Notes: generated by a model not told the origin, from the letters alone. 64,000 bases of DNA from Nocardioides allogilvus (GCF_003047285.1 NZ_PZYX01000010.1:62001-126000), one strand, 5' to 3'; numbered from the stretch's first letter, positions 47,924-57,533 are shown. Translations and numbers: made by a program.

Positions 47924-49918
47924 GTGTCCGACATCAAGGTCGTCCGCATCCACGCTGGCCAGCGTCAGGAGCACTCGACCACGACGGGCACCAAGGCCTG
48001 GGAGCTCTTCAAGGACGACGCCGACGTCATCGCCGCCCGGGTGGGGGGAGACCTCAAGGACCTCGCCTACGAGCTCCGGGACGGTGACGAGGTCGAGGGC
48101 GTCGACATCGCCAGCAACGACGGCCGCGACATCCTGCGCCACTCGACCGCCCACGTGATGGCCCAGGCCGTCCAGCAGCTCTGGCCCGAGGCCAAGCTCG
48201 GCATCGGGCCGCCGGTGGAGAACGGCTTCTACTACGACTTCGACGTCGAGACCCCGTTCGTGCCGGAGGACGTCACCAAGATCGAGTCCGCGATGCGCAA
48301 GATCATCAAGGAGAACCAGCGCTTCGAGCGCCGGGTCACCACCGACGCCGACGCGATCAACGAACTCCAGGACGAGCCCTACAAGCTCGAGCTGATCGGG
48401 CTCAAGGGCGGCGCCGGGGCCGACGACACCGAGGGTGCGAGCGTCGAGGTGGACAGCGGTGAAGGTGCCGAGCTGACGATCTACGACAACATCGGTCGCA
48501 ACGGCGAGGCCAAGTGGTCCGACCTGTGCCGCGGTCCGCACCTCCCGACCACCAAGCGGATCCCCGCCTTCAAGCTGATGCGGACCGCAGCGGCGTACTG
48601 GCGCGGCGACGAGAAGAACAAGATGCTCCAGCGCATCTACGGCACCGCCTGGGAGACGAAGGAGGCACTCGACGAGCACCTCCACCGCATCGAGGAGGCC
48701 GAGCGCCGCGACCACCGCAAGCTCGGGCGCGACCTCGACCTGTTCAGCTTCCCCGACGAGATCGGCTCCGGCCTCGCGGTGTTCCACCCCAAGGGCGGCG
48801 TCATCAAGCGGGTGATGGAGGACTACGTCCGCCAGCGCCACATCGAGGAGGGCTTCGACTACGTCGGCACCCCCCACATCAGCAAGGAGGGGCTGTTCCA
48901 CACCTCCGGACACCTGCCCTACTACAAGGACACGATGTTCCCGCCGATGGAGTTCGAGGGGTCGGACTACTACCTCAAGGCGATGAACTGCCCGATGCAC
49001 AACCTGATCTTCCGCTCGCGCGGACGGTCCTACCGCGAGCTGCCGCTGCGGCTGTTCGAGTTCGGCTCGGTCTACCGCTACGAGAAGTCCGGCGTCGTGC
49101 ACGGCCTCACCCGCGTCCGGGGGCTGACCCAGGACGACAGCCACTCCTACGTCACCCCTGAGCAGGCGCCCGCCGAGGTCAAGCACCTCCTGGAGTTCGT
49201 CCTCGGCCTGCTGCGCGACTTCGGCATCGACGACTTCTACCTCGAGCTCTCGACGCGCGACGACGCCAAGCCCGACAAGTTCGTCGGCACCGAGGAGGAG
49301 TGGGCGGTGGCCACCAAGGTGCTCGAGGACGTCGCGATCGACTCCGGCCTGGAGCTCGTGCCCGACCCGGGTGGCGCGGCGTTCTACGGTCCCAAGATCT
49401 CCGTGCAGGCACGCGACGCCATCGGCCGCACCTGGCAGATGTCGACGATCCAGTACGACTTCAACCAGCCCAAGGGCTTCGAGCTCGAGTACAACGGCGC
49501 CGACGGCGCCAAGCACCAGCCGGTGATGATCCACTCGGCGAAGTTCGGCTCGCTCGAGCGCTTCTTCGGCGTCCTGGTCGAGCACTACGCCGGAGCGTTC
49601 CCGCCCTGGCTCGCGCCGGTCCAGGTGCAGGCGATCCCGATCGCGGACAAGCACAACGACTACCTCCACGACGTCGCGCGGCAGATGAAGGTGGCCGGGC
49701 TGCGGGTCGAGGTCGACGACTCCGACGACCGGATGCAGAAGAAGATCCGCAACGCCCAGCTGCAGAAGGTGCCGTTCATGATGATCGCCGGCGACGACGA
49801 CATCGAGAAGGGCGCTGTGAGCTTCCGCTACCGCGACGGCCGCCAGGACAACGGCGTGCCCCTCGAGGAGGCCATCGCCAGGGTCGCGAGCGCCGTGGCG
49901 AGCCGCGAGCAGGTCTGA
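47924..49918 (+). CDS. thrS: Threonyl-tRNA synthetase
   Basis: 664 residues, the usual size. The order is a short TGS domain (1-65), the editing domain with [12 protein letters not shown] and YYDFDVE, the class II catalytic core ([78 protein letters not shown]) and the anticodon-binding domain ([20 protein letters not shown]). It charges tRNA-Thr. It begins the conserved thrS - HIT - pgsA gene order, here interrupted by an oxygenase and a TetR gene. GTG start with AAGGAG upstream. Confidence 0.98.
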   Translation: MSDIKVVRIHAGQRQEHSTTTGTKAWELFKDDADVIAARVGGDLKDLAYELRDGDEVEGVDIASNDGRDILRHSTAHVMAQAVQQLWPEAKLGIGPPVENGFYYDFDVETPFVPEDVTKIESAMRKIIKENQRFERRVTTDADAINELQDEPYKLELIGLKGGAGADDTEGASVEVDSGEGAELTIYDNIGRNGEAKWSDLCRGPHLPTTKRIPAFKLMRTAAAYWRGDEKNKMLQRIYGTAWETKEALDEHLHRIEEAERRDHRKLGRDLDLFSFPDEIGSGLAVFHPKGGVIKRVMEDYVRQRHIEEGFDYVGTPHISKEGLFHTSGHLPYYKDTMFPPMEFEGSDYYLKAMNCPMHNLIFRSRGRSYRELPLRLFEFGSVYRYEKSGVVHGLTRVRGLTQDDSHSYVTPEQAPAEVKHLLEFVLGLLRDFGIDDFYLELSTRDDAKPDKFVGTEEEWAVATKVLEDVAIDSGLELVPDPGGAAFYGPKISVQARDAIGRTWQMSTIQYDFNQPKGFELEYNGADGAKHQPVMIHSAKFGSLERFFGVLVEHYAGAFPPWLAPVQVQAIPIADKHNDYLHDVARQMKVAGLRVEVDDSDDRMQKKIRNAQLQKVPFMMIAGDDDIEKGAVSFRYRDGRQDNGVPLEEAIARVASAVASREQV

Positions 49919-49919
49919 G

Positions 49920-49990
49920 CCCGAAATATATGTGACGTCGTGTCGCGTGTATCCATTTACACCGACACGACGTCACGCTAACTTCGGGGT
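49920..49990. promoter_or_regulatory. Large palindromic operator, thrS terminator and leaderless promoter of the diiron oxygenase
   Basis: GTGACGTCGTGTCG (49932-49945) and CGACACGACGTCAC (49963-49976) are perfect inverted repeats. GTGTA/TACAC extends the stem inward after a 1-nt bulge, and CCCGAA/TTCGGG (49920-49925, 49983-49988) can pair outside. A textbook promoter overlaps it: TTTACA (49956-49961), 17 bp, TAACTT (49979-49984), then 6 nt to the ATG at 49991. A TetR-type operator, with a second use as thrS terminator, is the best reading. Confidence 0.7.
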
Positions 49991-50950
49991 ATGACCACGA
50001 AGCAGGAGTTCCACGACAGCCTTCGCACGCTCTCGCAAGCCTCGGTCGAGCAGCACTTCGACGCCTTCGTCGACATCGACTGGGACCACCCGGACTTCGC
50101 GGTCGACCCGGCAGACCCACGCTGGAAGCTGCCGCGCGAGCACGTGCTCGGGTCGCACGAGTGGTACCTCGGGCTGCCCGAGGAGGAGCAGGTCCGAGTC
50201 GGTCTCTACCTCCAGGCCAACGTCACCAAGGTCGGCCTGCAGTTCGAGCAGGTCCTGATCGCCGGCATCATGAACTACCTGCACCGCCTGCCCAACGGCT
50301 CCCCGGAGTTCCGCTACGCCACCCACGAGGCGACCGAGGAGTGCCACCACACCCAGATGTTCCAGGAGTTCGTCAATCGCTCCGGTGCCGACGTCGCCGG
50401 CGGGTCGAGGTTCTTCCGCGGTGTGGCCCCGATCCTGCCGCTCGCCGCCAGCATCGTGCCGTTCGGCTTCTTCATCGGAGTGCTGGCGGGGGAGGAGCCC
50501 ATCGACCACATGCAGAAGGCCGTGCTGCGTGCTGGCGACGACATGCACCCTCTGCTGCAGCGGATCATGCAGATCCACGTCGCCGAGGAGGCCCGCCACA
50601 TCGGCTTCGCCCACCAGTACCTCACCTTCAACGCACCGAGGCTCGGCCCGATCGAGCGCCAGCTGGTCGCCGTGCTCACACCGGTCGTCATGCGCTGGCT
50701 GTGCGACGAGATCATCAAGCCGAGCAAGCGCGCGCGCCGCGACATCGGCCTCCCGGACGACGTGTTCAAGGAGGTCTACTGGGCCCAGCCGAGCTCGCGG
50801 AAGGTGCTGCGCGACCTGTTCGGCGACGTCCGGATGCTCAGCGAGGACATCGGCCTGATGAATCCCGTCTCGCGCCGGGTCTGGCGGCTGCTCAAGATCG
50901 ACGGCCGCTCGGCCAGGTTCCGCGGCGAGCCCGCCTCTGCTGCCGCCTGA
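49991..50950 (+). CDS. AurF-like diiron oxygenase
   Basis: 319 residues, all helical. Metal ligands can be seen as Glu in GLQFEQVLIAGIMNYLHRLP, E-x2-H in THEATEECHHTQMFQEF, and E-x2-R-H in HVAEEARHIGFAHQYL, the twin E-x-x-H pattern of ferritin-like diiron enzymes. The WDHPDFAVDPADPRWKLP N-terminus fits the AurF-like N-oxygenase/diiron oxygenase family. It starts leaderless behind a strong promoter embedded in a palindrome and is followed by a TetR regulator 71 bp downstream. The pair sits between thrS and the HIT gene as an insertion. Substrate unknown. Confidence 0.82.
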   Translation: MTTKQEFHDSLRTLSQASVEQHFDAFVDIDWDHPDFAVDPADPRWKLPREHVLGSHEWYLGLPEEEQVRVGLYLQANVTKVGLQFEQVLIAGIMNYLHRLPNGSPEFRYATHEATEECHHTQMFQEFVNRSGADVAGGSRFFRGVAPILPLAASIVPFGFFIGVLAGEEPIDHMQKAVLRAGDDMHPLLQRIMQIHVAEEARHIGFAHQYLTFNAPRLGPIERQLVAVLTPVVMRWLCDEIIKPSKRARRDIGLPDDVFKEVYWAQPSSRKVLRDLFGDVRMLSEDIGLMNPVSRRVWRLLKIDGRSARFRGEPASAAA

Positions 50951-51021
50951 GCCGCCGGGCCCGGCGACGACCCCGACGAGTAGGCTCCGCGAGACCGTGT
51001 AGCCGAACATGCGGAGGGGCG

Positions 51022-51732
51022 ATGAGCGTCGGGCCCACAGATGGCCGCCAGGTCCGCTGGGAGCAGCACAACATCGAGCGCCGCGCCGCCATCCTGGCCG
51101 CCGCGCTCGAGGTCATCGAGGCGACGCCGCCCGGTGACGAGGTCAACGTCGCCCACATCGCCGAGCGCGCAGGCGTCGGCCGCACGGTGATCTACCGTCA
51201 CTTCACCGACCGCGCCGAGCTGGACCGGGCGATCCGGGCCGCGATCCTCAACGACGTGTGGGCCCACCTGTTGCCCGTGCTCACGCTGGAGGGCACGATC
51301 CCGCAGATCATCGAGCGCGCCGTGGCGGAGTACGTCAACTGGGCCGCGGCCCATCCCGCGCTGCACGGCGTCGCGGTCACCAGCGAACCCGGTGGCGGCA
51401 ACCCCCTCGACGAGGGGGTCGCGGTGATCGCCGGCCGCGTCGTCGAGCTGATCGGGACCGCCCTCGAGATCCTCGGGCTCGAGCTCAGCGCCGACGAACG
51501 AGCAGCGATCGACCCCCTCGTCCACGGCTTCGTCGGCGGTGCCTTCGGAGTCGTACGGCGGTGGCTGGCCAGGCCGGAGCGCGAGCCCAGCGCCGAGGTG
51601 CTGGCGGAGCTCACGACGGCCTCCGTGTGGTTCCAGCTCCACGGCCACGCCGACGCGCTCGGGCTCGAGCTGCGCGCGGACCAGCCGATCGAGGAGCTGC
51701 TCGCCGGCCCGGGTCCCGAGGCCGCGCAGTGA
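51022..51732 (+). CDS. TetR family transcriptional regulator
   Basis: 236 residues. AILAAALEVIEATPPGDEVN followed by VAHIAERAGVGRTVIYRHFTDRA is the TetR helix-turn-helix. The helical C-terminal domain (about 75-230) binds an unknown ligand. GGAGGGG precedes the ATG, and a TAGGCT box at 50981-50986 could drive it. It follows the diiron oxygenase gene, and the large palindrome before that gene is a fitting target (inference). Its stop overlaps the GTG of the HIT gene, so the regulator is now coupled to a housekeeping gene. Confidence 0.9.
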   Translation: MSVGPTDGRQVRWEQHNIERRAAILAAALEVIEATPPGDEVNVAHIAERAGVGRTVIYRHFTDRAELDRAIRAAILNDVWAHLLPVLTLEGTIPQIIERAVAEYVNWAAAHPALHGVAVTSEPGGGNPLDEGVAVIAGRVVELIGTALEILGLELSADERAAIDPLVHGFVGGAFGVVRRWLARPEREPSAEVLAELTTASVWFQLHGHADALGLELRADQPIEELLAGPGPEAAQ

Positions 51733-52214
51733 GTGACCTCGAACGGCTCTGGACGCCGTACCGCATGGCCTATGTCCGCTCGGACATGACGGCCGACGGC
51801 TGCCCGTTCTGCCGGATCCCGCAGGGCGACGACGAGGTCAACCTGATCGTCGCGCGCGGCGACGCCGCCTATGCCGTGCTCAACCTGCACCCCTACAACC
51901 CCGGCCACCTCATGGTGCTGCCCTACCGCCACGTCGCCGAGCTCGAGGACCTCACGCCCGACGAGTCGGGCGAGCTGATGGCCATGACCCAGCAGGCGAT
52001 CCGGGTGATCCGCAAGGTCAGCACGCCGCACGCCTTCAACGTCGGGCTCAACCTCGGCGGTCCCGCGGGCGGGTCGTTGGCGTCGCACCTGCACCAGCAC
52101 GTCGTTCCGCGCTGGTCGGGCGACGCCAACTTCATCACCGTCATCAGCGACACCAAGATCTTGCCGCAGCTGCTGGAGGACACCCGCCGCCTGCTCGCGG
52201 ACGCCTGGGGCTGA
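51729..52214 (+). CDS. HIT family nucleotide hydrolase/phosphorylase
   Basis: 161 residues. CPFCRIPQGDDEVNLIVARG has a zinc-like CxxC, NLHPYNPGHLMVLPYRH is the conserved N-terminal block, and SHLHQHVVPRW is the His-x-His-x-His active site. Mycobacterial orthologues in the same gene neighbourhood act as Ap4A phosphorylases, so nucleotide polyphosphate turnover is likely. The GTG overlaps the tetR stop. In the conserved order the gene sits between thrS and pgsA. Confidence 0.93.
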   Translation: MSDLERLWTPYRMAYVRSDMTADGCPFCRIPQGDDEVNLIVARGDAAYAVLNLHPYNPGHLMVLPYRHVAELEDLTPDESGELMAMTQQAIRVIRKVSTPHAFNVGLNLGGPAGGSLASHLHQHVVPRWSGDANFITVISDTKILPQLLEDTRRLLADAWG

Positions 52215-52220
52215 TCGCCG

Positions 52221-53363
52221 CTAGGCGACCGGGTGCGGGTGGGCCTCCGCGCGTCCCTGGAACGACAGGATCGCAGGATTGCGCACCCGGCCGTCCTGGA
52301 TCTCGATGGCGCGCGTGATGGTCTCGTCGGCCGCCCACGCGGCGGGGCCGGAGAGCACCGTCTCGACGAACGGCATCAGCGCCTCGCTGTTCTCCCAGGT
52401 CGCGGAGTTCCAGAGGTAGGACGGGCTGTGGTCGACCGCGTAGTAGTGCACGCGGCCACCGACGGTGAACATCGGATCGTCGAAGGTCGTCGGCGTGGCC
52501 CAGGTGAAGCCCATCGCCTCGTCGCACGACACGTCCACGATCAGGCTGCCCTGGCGGAACGCGGCGAGGTCCTCGGTGGCGAGGTAGGTCAACGGGGCTG
52601 CGGTGTCCTGCAGCGTGCAGTTGACGACGATGTCGTTCTCCGCGAGGTACGGCGCCAGCGGGACCCGGCCCCGGTCGGTGATGACCTGGGTGTTGGCCGG
52701 GTCGTCCGGGTCGTGGTCGAACTGGCGGATCTGCACGGAGTGGATCGGTGAGCCGACCGCGGCCACGCCCCGCGTGGTGAGCACGGCGACGTCGCTGACC
52801 CCGTGGGCCTTGAGGGCGGTGACCGCCCCACGCGCGGTCGCGCCGAAGCCGATGACCACGGCGCTGAGCCGGCGACCGTAGTCGCCGGTGATGCCGACGA
52901 GCTCCATCGCCTGCAGCACCGAGCAGTAGCCCGCGAGCTCGTTGTTCTTGTGGAAGACGTGCAGGCCGACCGAGCCGTCGCGAGTCCAGTGGTTCATCGC
53001 CTCGAAGGCGATCAGGGTGAGCTCGCGGTCGATCGCGAGCTGCGTCATCGTCGGGTCCTGCACGCAGTGCGGCCAGCCCCACAGGACCTGGCCGGCGTGC
53101 ATGGCCGCGACGTCCTCGTGCTGGGGCTTCGGGAGCACCACGACGTCGGAGCCGGTGATGATCTCCTCGCGGGTCGCGAACCCGGCGACGAGCGGGGCCA
53201 GGTCGGCGTCACTGCGACCGAAGCGTTCGCCGTACCCGTGCTCGAGGGTGGTGCGCGCAGCGATGCGCGGGTCCAGGCGGACGAGGTGGTCGGGGTGGAG
53301 AGGCAGTCGGTGCTCGTTCTCCTTGGTGGAGGTGCCGACGATGCCGAGGCTGAGGAGCGTCAC
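52221..53363 (-). CDS. Alanine-dehydrogenase/PNT-family enzyme, N5-(carboxyethyl)ornithine synthase-like
   Basis: 380 residues from a GTG. TLLSLGIVGTSTKENEHRLP followed by LHPDHLVRLD is the AlaDH/PNT N-terminal domain. VLPKPQHEDVAAMHAGQVLW follows, and AVVIGFGATARGAVTALKAH near 170 is the NAD(P)-binding Rossmann motif. NCTLQDTAAPLTYL and the VDVSCDEAMGFTWATPTTFD block resemble N5-(carboxyethyl)ornithine synthase more than alanine dehydrogenase. Such enzymes reductively join pyruvate to an amino acid. The start overlaps the stop of a 43-residue basic protein gene. Product is uncertain. Confidence 0.78.
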   Translation of the reverse strand: MTLLSLGIVGTSTKENEHRLPLHPDHLVRLDPRIAARTTLEHGYGERFGRSDADLAPLVAGFATREEIITGSDVVVLPKPQHEDVAAMHAGQVLWGWPHCVQDPTMTQLAIDRELTLIAFEAMNHWTRDGSVGLHVFHKNNELAGYCSVLQAMELVGITGDYGRRLSAVVIGFGATARGAVTALKAHGVSDVAVLTTRGVAAVGSPIHSVQIRQFDHDPDDPANTQVITDRGRVPLAPYLAENDIVVNCTLQDTAAPLTYLATEDLAAFRQGSLIVDVSCDEAMGFTWATPTTFDDPMFTVGGRVHYYAVDHSPSYLWNSATWENSEALMPFVETVLSGPAAWAADETITRAIEIQDGRVRNPAILSFQGRAEAHPHPVA

Positions 53364-53491
53364 TTCTTCTTGCTGCCCAAGCTCTCCACGGCGGCGCTGC
53401 CGCCCGCAGCCTTGGCCTGCTTGTCGGCCCGCTTCTCCTTGATGGACTTGGACTTCTTGGTCATGCCTTGCCGTGGCGACTTGTCGGCCAT
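53360..53491 (-). CDS. 43-residue basic protein coupled to the dehydrogenase gene
   Basis: Minus-strand frame MADKSPRQGMTKKSKSIKEK, then RADKQAKAAGGSAAVESLGS and KKK. AGGGAG lies 7 nt before the ATG at 53491. A second ATG nine codons in is possible. The stop overlaps the GTG of the dehydrogenase gene (GTGA at 53360-53363). It is lysine-rich, likely disordered, and resembles small actinobacterial basic proteins of unknown role. It may bind nucleic acid, or it may serve mainly to couple translation. Confidence 0.65.
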   Translation of the reverse strand: MADKSPRQGMTKKSKSIKEKRADKQAKAAGGSAAVESLGSKKK

Positions 53492-53508
53492 CGGGACTCC
53501 CTGGTTGG

Positions 53509-53539
53509 CGGAGCAAGATTGCTCCGTCTTGCCACAGTA
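53509..53539 (-). promoter_or_regulatory. Palindrome and -10 box before the 43-residue gene
   Basis: CGGAGCAA (53509-53516) and TTGCTCCG (53519-53526) are perfect inverted repeats around 2 bp. GCAAGA/TCTTGC (53513-53532) overlaps them. A minus-strand -10, TACTGT, at 53534-53539 places the start site within the repeats, an operator-like position. Confidence 0.5.
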
Positions 53540-53585
53540 CGTTGCGCGTCCACCGACGCTTCACCACGACGACCTCGTTCCCGGG

Positions 53586-53591
53586 TAGCGT
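53586..53591 (+). promoter_or_regulatory. -10 box for leaderless inositol phosphatase gene
   Basis: TAGCGT ends 7 nt before the GTG at 53599, with no ribosome binding site. Confidence 0.5.
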
Positions 53592-53598
53592 GCCCGCC

Positions 53599-54354
53599 GT
53601 GGATGACGCAGAGCTGGCCGCACTCCTCGTCCGCGACGCCGGCGCCCTCGCGGCCGGCATGCTGGCCCGCGGGCTCGACGCCGAGACCAAGACCCACGTC
53701 TCCGACGTCGTGACGGCCGCCGACCACGCGGCCGAGGCGCAGGTGGTCGAGACGCTGCGCCGCGAGCGCCCCGACGACTCGATCGTGGGGGAGGAGGGCG
53801 CCGACCAGGTCGGCACCAGTGGTCGGACCTGGGTGATCGACCCCGTCGACGGCACCTACAACTTCCACCGCGGACTCGACTGGTGGTGCAGCGCCCTGGC
53901 CCTGGTCGACCGCGAGGAGCTCGTCCTCGGTGCGGTGCACCACGCGTCCAGCGGCTCGACGTACGTCGGCGGGCCGGCCCTGCCGAGCAGCCACAACGCG
54001 CGAGCGATCAGCCCGCTCACGGACCGCCCGCTGCGCGACAGCTGCGCCACGACCTATCTGCACCCGCCGTTCTACGAGGGCGAGATCGGTGCGGCGTTCG
54101 TCCGCGCTGTCGAGGGCGTCGCGACCCTGCGGATGATGGGTTCGGGGACGATGGACGCGGTCGCCATCGCCCAGGGCCGCTGCGACGTGCTCTTCCAGCA
54201 CTCGGTGCCCGACTGGGACCGGCTGCCGGGCGCAGCGATCATCCGCGGGGTGGGCGGCGAGTCCCGCGTCGTGCACGCCGCCGGGGTCGACTGGCACGTG
54301 GCCGGGGTCCCGAGCGCGGTCGCCGAGATCTGCGACCGGCTCCTCGACAGGTAG
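53599..54354 (+). CDS. Inositol monophosphatase family enzyme
   Basis: 251 residues. SDVVTAADHAAEAQVVETLR and IVGEEGA give the first metal-site glutamate. TWVIDPVDGTYNFHRG is the signature D-P-x-D-G-T, and VPDWDRLPGAAIIRGVGGES the C-terminal W-D-x-x-x-G motif. It should hydrolyse inositol-1-phosphate or a related sugar phosphate such as histidinol phosphate, with magnesium. Being just before the phosphatidylinositol-phosphate synthase gene, an inositol role is attractive, but the family is broad. The stop codon overlaps the -10 box of the next gene. Confidence 0.9.
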   Translation: MDDAELAALLVRDAGALAAGMLARGLDAETKTHVSDVVTAADHAAEAQVVETLRRERPDDSIVGEEGADQVGTSGRTWVIDPVDGTYNFHRGLDWWCSALALVDREELVLGAVHHASSGSTYVGGPALPSSHNARAISPLTDRPLRDSCATTYLHPPFYEGEIGAAFVRAVEGVATLRMMGSGTMDAVAIAQGRCDVLFQHSVPDWDRLPGAAIIRGVGGESRVVHAAGVDWHVAGVPSAVAEICDRLLDR

Positions 54355-54357
54355 CCT
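54352..54357 (+). promoter_or_regulatory. -10 box of leaderless pgsA, overlapping the upstream stop codon
   Basis: TAGCCT starts with the TAG stop of the phosphatase gene and ends 6 nt before the pgsA GTG. The 15-bp context equals that at 32920-32934. Confidence 0.5.
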
Positions 54358-54363
54358 GCGGCC

Positions 54364-55017
54364 GTGCCTGAGGGAAATGTGCTGACCAGCTCCGTGCTCG
54401 ACCGCTTCAAGGGCTTCTGGCAGGGCGTGGTGCTGCAGCCCTTCATCAAGCTGTTCATCAAGCTCGGGATCAGCCCCGACGCGGTCACGCTCGTCGGCAC
54501 GATCGGTGTCTGCGCGGGCGCGCTGATCTTCTTCCCGCAGGGGATGCTGTGGCAGGGAGTGCTGTTCATCACCGCCTTCGTGTTCAGCGACCTGATCGAC
54601 GGGGCGATGGCGCGAGCCGTCGGCCGCAAGGACACGTTCGGCGCGTTCCTCGACTCGACCCTCGACCGGATCGCCGACGGCGCGATCTTCGCCGGCCTGG
54701 CGCTCTACTTCGCCTGGGTGGCCGAGGACCGGCTCTACCTCTGCCTGGCGCTCGTGTGCCTGGTGATGGGCTCGGTCACCTCCTATGCCCGCTGCCGCGG
54801 TGAAGGCCTGGGCTTCAACGCCAAGACCGGCATCGCCGAGCGGGCCGATCGCCTCGTCGCGATCCTCGTGCTGACCTTCTTCGGCGACGTCCTCGACCTG
54901 CCGATCCTCTACGAAGTCACCCTGTGGCTGCTCGCCGTGGCCAGCACGGTGACCGTCCTCCAGCGGATCCTGCTCGTACGGCGACAGGCGCTCGCCGAGG
55001 TCCGCCCGGAGGGCTGA
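54364..55017 (+). CDS. pgsA: CDP-alcohol phosphatidyltransferase, phosphatidylinositol phosphate synthase type
   Basis: 217 residues with about six membrane helices. DLIDGAMARAVGRKDTFGAF followed by LDSTLDRIAD is the full CDP-alcohol phosphotransferase motif D-x2-D-G-x2-A-R-x8-G-x3-D-x3-D. In actinobacteria the gene next to the HIT gene makes phosphatidylinositol phosphate from CDP-diacylglycerol and inositol-1-phosphate. KTGIAERADRLVAILVLTFF is another family block. In mycobacteria an acyltransferase and pimA follow; here pdxS follows directly. GTG start, apparently leaderless. Confidence 0.93.
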   Translation: MPEGNVLTSSVLDRFKGFWQGVVLQPFIKLFIKLGISPDAVTLVGTIGVCAGALIFFPQGMLWQGVLFITAFVFSDLIDGAMARAVGRKDTFGAFLDSTLDRIADGAIFAGLALYFAWVAEDRLYLCLALVCLVMGSVTSYARCRGEGLGFNAKTGIAERADRLVAILVLTFFGDVLDLPILYEVTLWLLAVASTVTVLQRILLVRRQALAEVRPEG

Positions 55018-55047
55018 TCCCGAATCGGCATGTACGCCGCAGCGCCG

Positions 55048-55053
55048 TAGGAT
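55048..55053 (+). promoter_or_regulatory. -10 box for leaderless pdxS
   Basis: TAGGAT ends 6 nt before the ATG at 55060, with no ribosome binding site. Confidence 0.55.
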
Positions 55054-55059
55054 TGGCCC

Positions 55060-55965
<906 letters not shown>

Positions 55966-56037
55966 TCCGCTCCCGAGTTTGCCTGGTGGTCGCGGCGGCG
56001 TTGCCGTCGCGACCACTGGGACGGGCATCCTGCCCGG

Positions 56038-56892
56038 ATGCTGCGCCTCCTGTGGATGGACCGACTCCGTGGTGCGGCGATGATTGCCGTGGTCGTCCTC
56101 CACGCCGAGCTGAGCGTTCGCGCCGCCAGCGGCCACGACCTGCCGCTCGTGCACGCGGTCAACGGGCTGTTGGCGCCGTACCGCATGCCGCTGCTGGTCG
56201 CCCTCTCCGGCGTCCTGCTCACGCCGGCGCTGGCCAAGCCGTGGCGGAGCTACCTGCGCGGCAAGGTCCGCGCGCTGCTGTGGCCCTACCTCGTGTGGGT
56301 CACGCTCGACACGGCCTACGTCGCAGCGCGTGCGGGCGGCCTCGGCTGGGACTACGTCGCGCACCTCGCCTACGACCCGAAGACCTACCTGTGGTTCCTG
56401 GCCTACCTCTTCGTCTTCTACGTCGTCAGCCTCGCGCTGCCGTCGTGGCTGCGGATCGCCGGCGGTCCGCTCGTCCTCGCGCTCGCCTGGCAGGCCGACC
56501 CGACCGCTGACTGGCACAAGCTCGCCTGGCTGCTCGGCTGGTTCCTGGTCGGCGACACCCTCGGTCGGGTCGTACGCCGCTGGCTGCGCCCGGCACCGGT
56601 GCCACCGCGCGACGTGCTGGGCTTCGTAGGGCGCAACTCCCTCGTGTTCTACGTCAGCCACCTGATCGTCATCATCTTCGTGACCGACCTGGGGGCGTGG
56701 CTCGGGGTGGGCTCGGCCGCGCTGCTCTTCGTGCTGGCCGTGGCAGTGCCGCTCGTGGTCGGCACGATGCTGGTGCACGCCCGAGGACACTCCGTCGTCG
56801 ACGCCTTGTTCGCGTGGCCATCGCGGACGATGCTCCAACCCGCCGACGGGCCGAAGGGGATGGCCCCATCGGTGACGGGATACGGCGCGTAA
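56038..56892 (+). CDS. Acyltransferase 3 family membrane protein
   Basis: 284 residues with about nine to ten membrane helices. LLWMDRLRGAAMIAVVVLHA has the conserved R-G and H of the acyltransferase-3 (OafA/NodX-like) family, and YRMPLLVALSGVLLTPALAK is the P-x-F/L-x-x-S-G motif. LVFYVSHLIVIIFV is the H region near the end. These enzymes O-acetylate or acylate surface sugars and lipids. The gene has no clear ribosome binding site. It lies between pdxS and the alternate-signal-peptide genes, as part of an insertion in the vitamin B6 locus. Confidence 0.82.
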   Translation: MLRLLWMDRLRGAAMIAVVVLHAELSVRAASGHDLPLVHAVNGLLAPYRMPLLVALSGVLLTPALAKPWRSYLRGKVRALLWPYLVWVTLDTAYVAARAGGLGWDYVAHLAYDPKTYLWFLAYLFVFYVVSLALPSWLRIAGGPLVLALAWQADPTADWHKLAWLLGWFLVGDTLGRVVRRWLRPAPVPPRDVLGFVGRNSLVFYVSHLIVIIFVTDLGAWLGVGSAALLFVLAVAVPLVVGTMLVHARGHSVVDALFAWPSRTMLQPADGPKGMAPSVTGYGA

Positions 56893-56994
56893 ATGGTCCA
56901 TGCGGGGGGTTTTGACGAACTCGCCCACGGCTGGGGTGGGGAGTTGCTTCACTGGCGTCGGTTCTCGGGGAGCCCTCACACCTGGAGAACCCTC

Positions 56995-57522
56995 ATGAAC
57001 AAGTCCACCAAGGGCGTCATCGCCGCCGTCGCCGGCGTCACGCTCCTCACCGGCGTCGGCGGCACGTTCGCCAACTGGTCGGAGAGCCGCACCGCGGCGC
57101 CCGGCTCCGTGACCGCTGGTCACCTCACGCTGACGGTCGCCTCCGGCGAGTGGACCGACATCACCGCCGCCACACCGAAGCTCATCTCCGACATCTCGCT
57201 GTTCCGCATGGTTCCGGGCGACGTCGTGGAGTACACCACCACTGTCACCCCCGATCTGCTGGGCGACAACCTGACCGCCACCCTGACGGCGACCCTCCCG
57301 GCCGGCTCTGGCGCCCTCGCCAACGACGTCACCGTCGTCGCGGAGTTTGACGGTTCCGGGACGGCGACCCGCCAGATCACTGAGGCCAACGACGACACGG
57401 CCATCCCGGTCACCGTCACGGTCACGATGCCGTTCACGACCACCGTGGGTGAGGACGAGGTGCTCAGCCTGGCGGCCCTGACCGTGAACCTGGTCCAGAA
57501 CGCCAACCCGGTCGTGGTCTAG
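56995..57522 (+). CDS. Alternate-type signal peptide exported protein (TasA/camelysin-like)
   Basis: 175 residues. The N-terminus NKSTKGVIAAVAGVTLLTGV then GGTFANWSESRTA is an alternate-type signal peptide: short helix, G-T-F-A-x-W, processed by SipW-type peptidases. The mature part is a threonine/valine-rich beta-sandwich (VEYTTTVTPDLLGDNLTATL) with no cysteine, as in TasA/camelysin-like and RER_14450-family secreted proteins. GGAGAA precedes the ATG. It is first in a run of three such exported proteins and a SipW-like peptidase, so it is probably a major surface or fibre subunit (inference). Confidence 0.8.
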   Translation: MNKSTKGVIAAVAGVTLLTGVGGTFANWSESRTAAPGSVTAGHLTLTVASGEWTDITAATPKLISDISLFRMVPGDVVEYTTTVTPDLLGDNLTATLTATLPAGSGALANDVTVVAEFDGSGTATRQITEANDDTAIPVTVTVTMPFTTTVGEDEVLSLAALTVNLVQNANPVVV

Positions 57523-57533
57523 GACTGATCGTC

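Noticed and set aside
46922..49669. A 915-codon minus-strand frame covering thrS and fused in frame to the SGNH hydrolase.
   Set aside because: Only the last 272 codons, from the ATG with a signal peptide at 47740, are protein-like. The rest is the antisense of thrS.
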